From: Flavobacteriales bacterium | GTDB lineage: Bacteria > Bacteroidota > Bacteroidia > Flavobacteriales > BACL11 | DNA length: 8,630 nucleotides | NCBI GenBank assembly: GCA_002697505.1 | Contig: NZWA01000019.1 | Span: forward strand, 1-8,630 | Direction: 5' to 3' | Made by a program: the position numbers and the translations under genes | Shown: positions 1 to 6,085 of the stretch, piece after piece | How the letters are laid out: each line of letters starts with the position of its first letter | How positions within the stretch are numbered: position 1 is the stretch's first letter | Notes under the pieces: generated by a model | The model's database searches: none | What the model was told of the DNA's origin: nothing | Seen by the model: only the letters and a program-made list of their open reading frames with translations

Positions 1-1
1 T

Positions 2-3000
2 AGAACAAGAAATCTAGCTAGAGGTTTAACTAGCTTTAGTTCAAAGATTAGTGATGATGCAGAAGCAAGAAGAAGATTGAGAGGAGTCAAGAAGGGTGGC
101 TTCATGGGAATAGGCGGCGAGAGGGTATTTGATGATGCAAAAATAGATAGAATAATGAAGGGCGAAGGGGCCGCAAAAAGAATATCCACGCAAGGCTTTG
201 CTGGAAGATTCAGAGACTCTTCAGTACAAGCAGAAGCCAAAGGAATTTTAGCCGAAGTAAAAGCAGCCGAGAAAGCAGAAAAGAAAGCTGCCAAAGCCAA
301 AAAGAAAGCCGAAGAAAAAAAAGCAAAAGCGTCAACGGAAGAAGGTAAAGCTGCGGATACAGAGCGCAAAGAAAAGAAGAAAAAGAAAGCAAAAGACAAA
401 ACAGTTAAAGGTAAGGCAGAAAAAGAAGCAGCTAAAGGCAAGCCAAAGAAAGGCAGACTTGCAACGAGTGTTGATGAAGCATTCGAATTCTTTAAAACGA
501 GAAGATTGGGACTTGATCCCAACACGTCAATAACTGAAGGCGCAAAGGGAGCAGTTTCTAAAAGAATAGATGCGGGTAAAGCTGCCATAGCTGACAAAAC
601 ATCTGCCTTTAGACAAAGAGTTTCTACTCAATTTCAGGCGGGCAAAAATGTTGTATCAGGCAAGGCAAAAATCCAAGACCCCAACACAGGAATAATAAGA
701 CAAGCTTTACCCGGAGAATTACCGGGCGGTAATTTAATTGATAGAACAGCCCAGCGAGCTGGAAAAGCTACAGCAACAGTTCAGCAAGCAATTACTGACG
801 CACGAGAAGGTTTTAAAGCCGGTAGAATAGGGGTTTCTAATGCCGCTTTAGCTGAACGATTAGGGCCGCGAGGAATATCTGGTATTGCGGGCGCTGCTCA
901 AAAAGCAGGAAAAGTTTTAGACCCCGCTCTCACTGTTGCCAAAAGAGCTAAAGAAGGATTTCAAGCAGGTAGAACTTTAGTGCAGGGGGGTATTGTTACA
1001 TCAAGTTCGTTAACCAACGCGCCGCGAGGGGCAGTGCTTGCGGGTAGATTAGCTGGAACGGCTGGAAACTTAGCTGCTCCCGTTTTAAATTCAATGGGAA
1101 ATCTTGGAGAAGGAATTAGAGGTTTTGGCCAAGGATTCAAGGGCGTAGCAACTGGTGGGCTAGACACTGCTCAGGCTATCCAAAGAGCTGGAATAAATCA
1201 AGCTGGCAGGGGAATCGGACTGGGTAGCAAAGGTGGCGCTGGAGCGATGAAGGCTGGTGCAACAGGTGCAAAACTGGGCGCTCGCGCAGCATCGGTTATG
1301 CCTTTTCTGGGGCCAGCTATGGGCGCTGCAATCGGTGGAATTGAAAAAGCAACTGCCGATTCTTTTGATATACAATTACAAAAATCTAGCATCGCAGAAT
1401 CCATAGGATTCGGAGCTCTTACTGGCAGTGCATCAACAGGAGGAATGATAGCCAATGAGCTGCTGGGCTTGAGAAGAAACGCTGGAACAGGAGGATTAAA
1501 CGCAAGCGATGTAGTCGGTGTTCTCGGTGCTGGAGTATATGGAGGTCTTGAGGGAGCTGCAATGGGCGGGTTGGCTGGAGGTAGCGCAGGAGCAGGAATT
1601 GGAGCCAGTGTTGGTGCTGTGGGTAGCATGATTGGCGAAGGTTTCAAAGTAAAACGCCGAATGGATAGAACAAAAGAAATGTTCGAAAACAACCCTGATG
1701 AATTTATGGACATGAAGCTTGCTGAGTTTATGTCTGAGCAAGGAGAAATTTTGGGTGGAGATAAACGAGCTGGCCTTTTAGGAATATCCTCAAGAAGAGG
1801 AAGGCAAGAAGATATTAAATCAGAATTTATGGCGGCGGCTAAAAATAAAGGTCTCAGCGAAGAAGAGGCTGAAGCTGAGTTTACAAAAAGAAGCCGCGGC
1901 GCTGCCATGGCCGAAATTCAAAGATTAGAAGGCCAAAAGCGAGAATATGAATTAGGTAACGTGCGAGAAGGAATGAAAATAGGAGGTGGACTCGGAAGAG
2001 AAACAGGCTTCCTCGCCGCCGATAGCGAAGAGGCGCAAGAAGCTATTGCAAATTTAAATGCTAAAATTAAAGCCCTTAAAGAAGAAAGTAATATAACGGC
2101 AAAAGAAGAAGAAATGCTGGCAAAGCAAAGAGAAGAAGGACGACGAAGAGGTCTACAAGAATTTAAAGTTAGAGAAGGTTTAATGAATATAGACCGAGCA
2201 AACGATTTAAGAGCGGAGCAAGATGATACTAGTATTTTGGGTAATATTAATAGTCCTTTTAAAGGAATGGCTAACTCAATATACGGAGTGGGTGACGAGT
2301 TAGAAAGACAAGCTCAGTTAGAATTAGATTCCCGAAACATGTCTATGGGTAAAATGGGTAAGGGCGCAGCAGCAGCACAAGCTATAGCTAGCACGAACAT
2401 AGGGGCATTGGACCCCAAATTAATGGCCGACTTAAAAATGTTAGCTCAAGTGAGCCATTTACGGGGAGGTACAGAGCTATACAGCAAAAACAAGAGAATG
2501 CTTGACGCTGACCCAGAGAATTTTCAGTTCGCGGGAGATGTTAGAAGAGGCAACAAAGATACTGGAGCCTTGGGAGAGGTATTCTTAAAAGATTTAGGAA
2601 AACGAATCGCCAGTGGCGAATTCGGAACCGGAGAAGACTTAATGGGAACCAGATCAGATGGATCAAGATTTGATACCGGCTTTTCTAAAATGGTTAAAAA
2701 GTTCCAAGAAATGAATCTTGAAGATATAAATGAAGATCAACTTTTATCACTTGGAAGAGCAGGAGGAATGGGATTACAGAGCGCTATATCTCAGAGAATC
2801 AAAGGAAATGAAAATATAAGAGCGGCAGGATTAACCAAGGGTCTAACTGCTTACTCTCCAGAAGAATTACAAAATCGAATAGCAGAAGGCTTTGAGAAGA
2901 GAACTGGATCGAGCATAGAAGAAGTTTTCAATAAGCAACAAAGTGAAAAGAGAAAGAAGGCGGCGATTGAGCAGATGCGCATGAGTACGCTGAAAGACGC

Positions 3001-4123
3001 AGGAATAGAAAGTAACGCAGTTTATGGAGCGAGGAATCAAAGAATTCAATCACTAGACGCTTCAATTACAGCCGCCGCAACGCCAGAAGAAAAAGCTAGA
3101 CTCGAAGAAGAAAAAGCTGTTCTCCAGCAGCAGAAAGTAGATCAAGATAAAAAACGACAAGCCTTTACCAGCAATATAGATATGGCTGTTGGCGCTGGTA
3201 AGTACAGAGAAGGCTTAAAACAAACTCAAGACATTTATTCGATGCTGCAAACTCAACACATGGGTCAAGCGGGAGCAGATTTTGATAAAGCCGGATTTGA
3301 CCAAATGCTTGCTCAAGAAGTTGCTAAGTGGAACGCAATGGGAGATAAAGAAAAAGCTGCCGCCGAAGAAAAAGGACTGACCGCTTATCAAACCTACGCT
3401 AAATCAGCCACCGGAACTCAGCAAATGTTTGCCCAACAGCAAAAGCTGGCCGCAATGGACCCAGCAGCCGCTGCTCGGCAAAATGCTATGACTCATGCAG
3501 TGATGGGTACTCAGGGCGTTAATTATCAATCTGGAGTTAGCCAAAAACAATTCGACTCAGTAGTTGCTGAAAACTTTGGAGAAGACGTTCTCAAGCGTAT
3601 ACAAACTAGAAGAGCAATGTTGACAACTGGGAAAATGGGAGGACAACAATTATCTCAAGAACAAATACAGCAAATCGCAACTGCACAACAAAACGAAATA
3701 AGAGGTCTTCACGAAAGAGGACAAGGAATGGCTGATGGCAAGGGTCTAAATGAATTATTCAGACAAGCTATTGTAGACGGATTTGAACAAGGATTCGCTA
3801 AGACTAAGAAGACTGAAGAAGAAGCTGAAAAAGCTAATCAAAATGCTGAAGATAAAGGTAAAACGGCAAATCAGAAAGCTGAAGAAAAACAAGAAAGGGC
3901 CGCTAAGGGTCAAGCTCAGGTCGAAAGTAGAACCGAAGGTAACTTTAAGCATGTAGTAGATGTAACAGGCGGAATAGAAGTATCTGGACAAGATTTCGCT
4001 AACAAGTTGAGAACAGATGTTATGAAAATTGTTCAGGACGCTTTTACGAATTTGGATAAAGGAATGACTGGCGCTGCCGCAGTTAACGCGGCTAATAGTA
4101 AGGATAACGCAGGAAAGGAATAA
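2..4123 (+). CDS. Putative phage tail tape-measure protein (5' end outside window)
   Basis: A single frame stays open from base 2 to the TAA at 4121-4123 (1,373 residues seen). A TTG at 77 could be taken as a start, but 25 sense codons precede it without a stop and no ribosome site is evident, so the gene almost certainly begins upstream. In residues counted from that TTG, the order is: a Lys/Ala/Glu-rich stretch (62-127); three 29-31-residue repeats (163-302); a Gly/Ala-rich region with apolar glycine-zipper segments (405-422 and 478-521); charged helical, probably coiled-coil stretches (590-700 and 985-1035); a Gln/Ala/Met-rich part (1050-1240); a hendecad-like repeat (1254-1275); and a C-terminal segment with the motif VTGGIEVSGQDF. 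I see no cysteine and only one tryptophan. Great length, helical composition and an apolar core are typical of tape-measure proteins, which fix tail length and often aid DNA passage through the host membrane. Position just before beta-rich tail-tip-like genes supports this. Another large internal virion protein is the main alternative. Confidence 0.75.
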   Translation, partial: RTRNLARGLTSFSSKISDDAEARRRLRGVKKGGFMGIGGERVFDDAKIDRIMKGEGAAKRISTQGFAGRFRDSSVQAEAKGILAEVKAAEKAEKKAAKAKKKAEEKKAKASTEEGKAADTERKEKKKKKAKDKTVKGKAEKEAAKGKPKKGRLATSVDEAFEFFKTRRLGLDPNTSITEGAKGAVSKRIDAGKAAIADKTSAFRQRVSTQFQAGKNVVSGKAKIQDPNTGIIRQALPGELPGGNLIDRTAQRAGKATATVQQAITDAREGFKAGRIGVSNAALAERLGPRGISGIAGAAQKAGKVLDPALTVAKRAKEGFQAGRTLVQGGIVTSSSLTNAPRGAVLAGRLAGTAGNLAAPVLNSMGNLGEGIRGFGQGFKGVATGGLDTAQAIQRAGINQAGRGIGLGSKGGAGAMKAGATGAKLGARAASVMPFLGPAMGAAIGGIEKATADSFDIQLQKSSIAESIGFGALTGSASTGGMIANELLGLRRNAGTGGLNASDVVGVLGAGVYGGLEGAAMGGLAGGSAGAGIGASVGAVGSMIGEGFKVKRRMDRTKEMFENNPDEFMDMKLAEFMSEQGEILGGDKRAGLLGISSRRGRQEDIKSEFMAAAKNKGLSEEEAEAEFTKRSRGAAMAEIQRLEGQKREYELGNVREGMKIGGGLGRETGFLAADSEEAQEAIANLNAKIKALKEESNITAKEEEMLAKQREEGRRRGLQEFKVREGLMNIDRANDLRAEQDDTSILGNINSPFKGMANSIYGVGDELERQAQLELDSRNMSMGKMGKGAAAAQAIASTNIGALDPKLMADLKMLAQVSHLRGGTELYSKNKRMLDADPENFQFAGDVRRGNKDTGALGEVFLKDLGKRIASGEFGTGEDLMGTRSDGSRFDTGFSKMVKKFQEMNLEDINEDQLLSLGRAGGMGLQSAISQRIKGNENIRAAGLTKGLTAYSPEELQNRIAEGFEKRTGSSIEEVFNKQQSEKRKKAAIEQMRMSTLKDAGIESNAVYGARNQRIQSLDASITAAATPEEKARLEEEKAVLQQQKVDQDKKRQAFTSNIDMAVGAGKYREGLKQTQDIYSMLQTQHMGQAGADFDKAGFDQMLAQEVAKWNAMGDKEKAAAEEKGLTAYQTYAKSATGTQQMFAQQQKLAAMDPAAAARQNAMTHAVMGTQGVNYQSGVSQKQFDSVVAENFGEDVLKRIQTRRAMLTTGKMGGQQLSQEQIQQIATAQQNEIRGLHERGQGMADGKGLNELFRQAIVDGFEQGFAKTKKTEEEAEKANQNAEDKGKTANQKAEEKQERAAKGQAQVESRTEGNFKHVVDVTGGIEVSGQDFANKLRTDVMKIVQDAFTNLDKGMTGAAAVNAANSKDNAGKE
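260..457 (+). repeat. Low-complexity Lys/Ala/Glu-rich segment of the tape-measure gene
   Basis: About 66 codons made almost wholly of AAA/AAG, GAA/GAG and GCN, giving short runs such as AEKKAAKAKKKAEEKKAKA and a KKKKK stretch. The coding strand is nearly pure purine here and includes a run of eight A at 315-322. The protein would be a highly charged, strongly basic single helix or a flexible linker. It resembles TolA-type low complexity, which arises often and does not imply homology. The frame continues intact through it. Confidence 0.85.
563..982 (+). repeat. Three diverged 29-31-residue protein repeats in the tape-measure gene
   Basis: Copies lie at 563-655, 749-835 and 896-982. Each has an A-G-K triad, then 17-19 mostly helical residues, then an F-[QK]-A-G-[KR]-x-x-V motif: FQAGKNVV, FKAGRIGV and FQAGRTLV. 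Copies two and three align without gaps over 29 residues (AQ[RK]AGK at the start, EGF[QK]AGR near the end); copy one is two residues longer. A DPNT[SG]I motif precedes copies one and two, which suggests the duplicated unit extends upstream to about 50-60 residues. The copies are too diverged at DNA level to be recent duplications. Confidence 0.75.
1289..1639 (+). other. Glycine-zipper apolar core of the tape-measure protein
   Basis: Two apolar, glycine-patterned stretches flank a more polar middle. The first (about 1289-1342) begins ASVMPFLGPAMGAAIGGI. The second (about 1508-1639) contains GLAGGSAGAGIGASVGAVG and ends MIGEGFK before a basic KVKRR. Glycines repeat at three- and four-residue steps, the pattern of glycine-zipper helices that pack in or against membranes. 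Apolar segments in the middle of tape-measure proteins are associated with membrane insertion during DNA ejection; that role here is inferred. There is no signal peptide in the visible part. Confidence 0.6.
3836..3901 (+). repeat. Two-copy 11-residue (hendecad-like) repeat near the tape-measure C-terminus
   Basis: Two consecutive 11-residue units, NQNAEDKGKTA and NQKAEEKQERA, follow a run of Glu/Ala/Lys residues. The 11-residue period suits a right-handed or nearly straight coiled coil. It is followed by about 70 residues that end the protein and include the beta-like VTGGIEVSGQDF segment and an amphipathic helix. It may act as a helical stalk presenting the C-terminus to the tail tip (inference). 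Confidence 0.6.
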
Positions 4124-4128
4124 GGTGA
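4123..4128 (+). promoter_or_regulatory. Ribosome binding site AGGTGA for the 648-residue protein
   Basis: AGGTGA matches the part of 16S rRNA complementarity that includes the distal GGTGA. It lies six bases before the ATG at 4135 and shares its first base with the TAA stop of the upstream gene. This fixes the start at 4135 and implies that ribosomes finishing the tape-measure gene sit directly on this site. Confidence 0.8.
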
Positions 4129-4134
4129 ATAATA

Positions 4135-6081
4135 ATGTCAACATTTTCAGGAGCATTAAGATTAAGCGGTAAAGCTCTGTCTATATCGTATGAGAACAGG
4201 TTTCTCGGAGAAGACTTTGGAAATTATTCCAGAGTCAAACGTCTTTCCTTTAATGGTATCGTTGACTCAAGGTTCGATAGCCCCGGTTCTGGGGTATCTG
4301 AATCTTTAACGACTTATAATAATTTATTAAGCTCCGCGCATTCAAACCGCGATATCATAATAAATGGAAGAAACTTTGGTAAAGGTAAAATAACTTCCAT
4401 AGATTTATCAGAAAATCCTAACCCAATTAGAATGGGTGGATTTAGAGCAGAAATAGAAGTTTACGAAAGAACAGGCGTTGGGTCGTATCAAGTTGACCAA
4501 GATGAGGTTGGGTTTTCTAATTATTTTCACAAACTGGAATCTGGTCATTTGATAGAAAGTTTTTCTGAATCTTTTTCTTTCGATATAGGAGAAGATAGTT
4601 CTTACTCGTACAATCATTCTGTTGATTTTAAATTTGTTCCTTTTGAGCCGGACACGCCCTTTGGGTACGCTCAGGCTTATCCTCAATTGGCGCAGAGCAT
4701 GGCAGGAAGTTTTTTAGATACGCCCGCGTCCGATGGCTCGAATGATGATTTTGGATATGTAATGGGCGCGGGTTATTCTGGTATGTTAGATGACGCCAGA
4801 ATTCAAGCTGGTAAAACAATGGCTGACGAGTCTTACGACTTAACCAATTTAAGTTTTTCATTTTCTAAAAAATTTACAGCTATAGAGTCTACTGAGTATT
4901 TAGGGACTAACTGGCATAAACATTCAAGGTCTATAACAAGAGATCAAGCTGGTGACGTTCAAATTTCAGAGAATGGACAAATACAAGGAGGCTCATTAGC
5001 TCAAGCGGAAGATTTTTTGCTTGGAGTGACAGGCTCTGGTTCCACAGCTTACAATAGGTGCTTATCTTTATTTAACGATTTCCAAACAGAGATACAAGTA
5101 AATCCCGGCGCAGCTTTGCCCGTGGGTGGAACAGGTGGCACTGGCCCTGCTGGAACTAGCCCTGCTGGAGTAGCCCCTACTGGTCCAGACGAAGGCCCTG
5201 CGCGGGTTTTATATAGTAAACCTATAGAAGTAAGGGTATCTAAAAACAAACACAATTTTAAAATTGACTATACTGTTACTTTTTCTAACAGCCTAAAGTA
5301 CACAAACGATGGAATCTGGCAGCATAGTCATAATATATCTGAAAATTTTGAAACAGGAGAAGTCTCTGTTTCTGAAAGAGGAACAATAAGACCTTACGGT
5401 AAAAAGAGTAAGTCTTTTGATGGTTCAGCAACTCTATCCACGATCTTAAACAATTCCACAACTAGAATCAATAATCTGATAACTAAATGGAAAACCTATA
5501 CTCATAGTTCAACTTTTAATCAAAGAAGCGATGAGATATTTAGGAAAGTAAAAGTTACCGTAGACTACCCTATAAACGGCCCGGAAATATCTTATACCAT
5601 AGATTATTTGAATGATGGCTCATTTCTAAGTAGTGCCGACGAGTCTACAACTGGCCTCAAGAACATGCTGATATCTGTTTCCGATACTCATCCAGTTATG
5701 ATGAGGAAGCCTTATCTTATTCCCAACTTTAAGGAAATTGTTCAAGACGGACTTCAGACAGAAGTTGCAACGAGAACGATAACAATTGAATCTCAAAAAG
5801 TTAGAAGTGCCAATTATTTAACTAACCCACCCAACGTAACGACACAATTAACCGTTATGATGAACTCGGGTATAAAAAGAATGTTAGATATAATAAGACA
5901 AAAAAATATAGTAATTAAAGAATTATTTGTAACTGGTATTGATTATAGCTTTAGTTCTGAGGGTAAGTTATCTATGAAGATTCAGGTTAGTTATACATCT
6001 GTAAATGTTGACGTTAAAGGGGTTAATGAGAAACATTTCTTAATAAAACACAACTCGAAGTCTTATAATAATATTGACTAA
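4135..6081 (+). CDS. Beta-rich phage structural protein, probable tail-tip/baseplate component (648 aa)
   Basis: I do not recognise a named family. The ATG at 4135 has a well-spaced ribosome site. The protein is rich in Ser, Thr, Asn, Gly and aromatic residues in alternating beta patterns, with one cysteine (C309) and no signal peptide or membrane segment. An N-terminal domain (about 29-113) contains YNNLL and ITSIDLSE and resembles the N-terminus of the next gene product. Beta-modules follow at about 363-384, 471-493 and 595-621, all fitting V-x-V then I-x-Y-[TS]-[VI]-x-[FY]. A separate W-x(12)-G-[DE]-V-x-[IV]-S-E-x-G-x-I motif occurs at 260-283 and 395-418. A Pro/Gly-rich linker (324-356) splits the protein into two halves. 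The gene starts 11 bases after the tape-measure stop. In long-tailed phages that position often encodes distal-tail or baseplate hub proteins, so a tail-tip or baseplate role is the best guess. Dit-like hub or a tail fibre-like protein are both possible; an enzyme seems unlikely because no catalytic motif is visible. Confidence 0.7.
   Translation: MSTFSGALRLSGKALSISYENRFLGEDFGNYSRVKRLSFNGIVDSRFDSPGSGVSESLTTYNNLLSSAHSNRDIIINGRNFGKGKITSIDLSENPNPIRMGGFRAEIEVYERTGVGSYQVDQDEVGFSNYFHKLESGHLIESFSESFSFDIGEDSSYSYNHSVDFKFVPFEPDTPFGYAQAYPQLAQSMAGSFLDTPASDGSNDDFGYVMGAGYSGMLDDARIQAGKTMADESYDLTNLSFSFSKKFTAIESTEYLGTNWHKHSRSITRDQAGDVQISENGQIQGGSLAQAEDFLLGVTGSGSTAYNRCLSLFNDFQTEIQVNPGAALPVGGTGGTGPAGTSPAGVAPTGPDEGPARVLYSKPIEVRVSKNKHNFKIDYTVTFSNSLKYTNDGIWQHSHNISENFETGEVSVSERGTIRPYGKKSKSFDGSATLSTILNNSTTRINNLITKWKTYTHSSTFNQRSDEIFRKVKVTVDYPINGPEISYTIDYLNDGSFLSSADESTTGLKNMLISVSDTHPVMMRKPYLIPNFKEIVQDGLQTEVATRTITIESQKVRSANYLTNPPNVTTQLTVMMNSGIKRMLDIIRQKNIVIKELFVTGIDYSFSSEGKLSMKIQVSYTSVNVDVKGVNEKHFLIKHNSKSYNNID
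4219..4473 (+). other. N-terminal domain shared with the downstream paralogue
   Basis: Residues 29-113 follow the pattern L-S-F-x-G, then Y-N-x-L-L-x-x-A, then an aromatic before [IV]-x-S-I-[DN]-[LF]-S-E, then an alternating beta strand (AEIEVYER). The same landmarks in the same order occur at 6188-6451 in the next gene. The copy here carries about 14 extra residues before the YNNLL motif. The pattern, a beta sandwich with one inserted helix, recalls small tail-hub domains, but no family is assigned. Confidence 0.55.
4912..5388 (+). repeat. Duplicated W...G[DE]V.[IV]SE.G.I motif within the 648-residue protein
   Basis: Copies at 4912-4983 and 5317-5388 encode 24-residue segments that align without gaps: W at position 1, G at 14, acidic at 15, V at 16, I/V at 18, S-E at 19-20, G at 22 and I at 24. 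The cores read GDVQISENGQI and GEVSVSERGTI. Each is followed by a helix-like stretch (AYNRCLSLFNDFQ and TTRINNLITKWKT) and then by a beta-module, so the repeated unit is probably about 110-135 residues. This indicates tandem domain duplication. Confidence 0.65.
5143..5187 (+). repeat. Three 15-base tandem repeats encoding a Pro/Gly/Ala linker
   Basis: Units at 5143-5157, 5158-5172 and 5173-5187 encode GPAGT, SPAGV and APTGP. The first two share an uninterrupted GCCCTGCTGGA core. They sit within a Pro/Gly-rich segment (5104-5202, residues 324-356) that begins PGAALPVGGTGG and is visibly more GC-rich than its surroundings. The 5-residue period excludes a true collagen Gly-x-y helix. It most likely forms a flexible or extended linker between two globular halves. 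Confidence 0.75.
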
Positions 6082-6085
6082 TATG
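6079..6085 (+). promoter_or_regulatory. Stop/start junction TAA-T-ATG, probable termination-reinitiation
   Basis: The upstream TAA (6079-6081) is separated by one base from an ATG (6083-6085). No purine-rich ribosome site is visible in the preceding 20 bases, where the sequence is mostly A/T with at best a weak GAAG at 6057-6060. Translation of the next gene therefore probably depends on ribosomes terminating here and restarting. An in-frame TTG at 6074 is a possible alternative start but is less likely. Confidence 0.6.

Noticed and set aside
315..322. Run of eight A as a programmed slippage or phase-variation site
   Set aside because: The frame runs intact through it, and the run is expected from AAA/GAA codons. 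Neither neighbouring frame offers an extended product.
210..392. Minus-strand frame coding for a leucine/phenylalanine-rich, membrane-like peptide
   Set aside because: Antisense of the lysine/glutamate codons (AAG/AAA/GAA read backwards give CTT/TTT/TTC). The apolar look is a composition artefact.
260..457. Possible TolA or histone H1-like domain
   Set aside because: Similarity is confined to Lys/Ala/Glu low complexity, which arises repeatedly; no TolA membrane anchor or folded domain accompanies it.
1198..1908. A 236-codon open frame on the minus strand
   Set aside because: It is the antisense of the Gly/Ala-rich core of the tape-measure gene, and its Pro/Ser/Ala-rich composition is what that strand would give. 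No ribosome site or plausible domain is visible.
3755..4156. Minus-strand 133-codon frame with apolar stretches spanning the first gene junction
   Set aside because: Antisense of Lys/Glu/Ala-rich coding sequence; the forward genes and a good ribosome site explain the region.
5140..5205. Collagen-like Gly-x-y repeat
   Set aside because: Glycines are spaced by five residues in the repeated part, not three, so a collagen triple helix is not supported.
6074..6082. TTG at 6074 as the start of the second paralogue
   Set aside because: An ATG nine bases downstream lies one base after the upstream stop and gives an N-terminus like that of the neighbour; the TTG has no better ribosome site.
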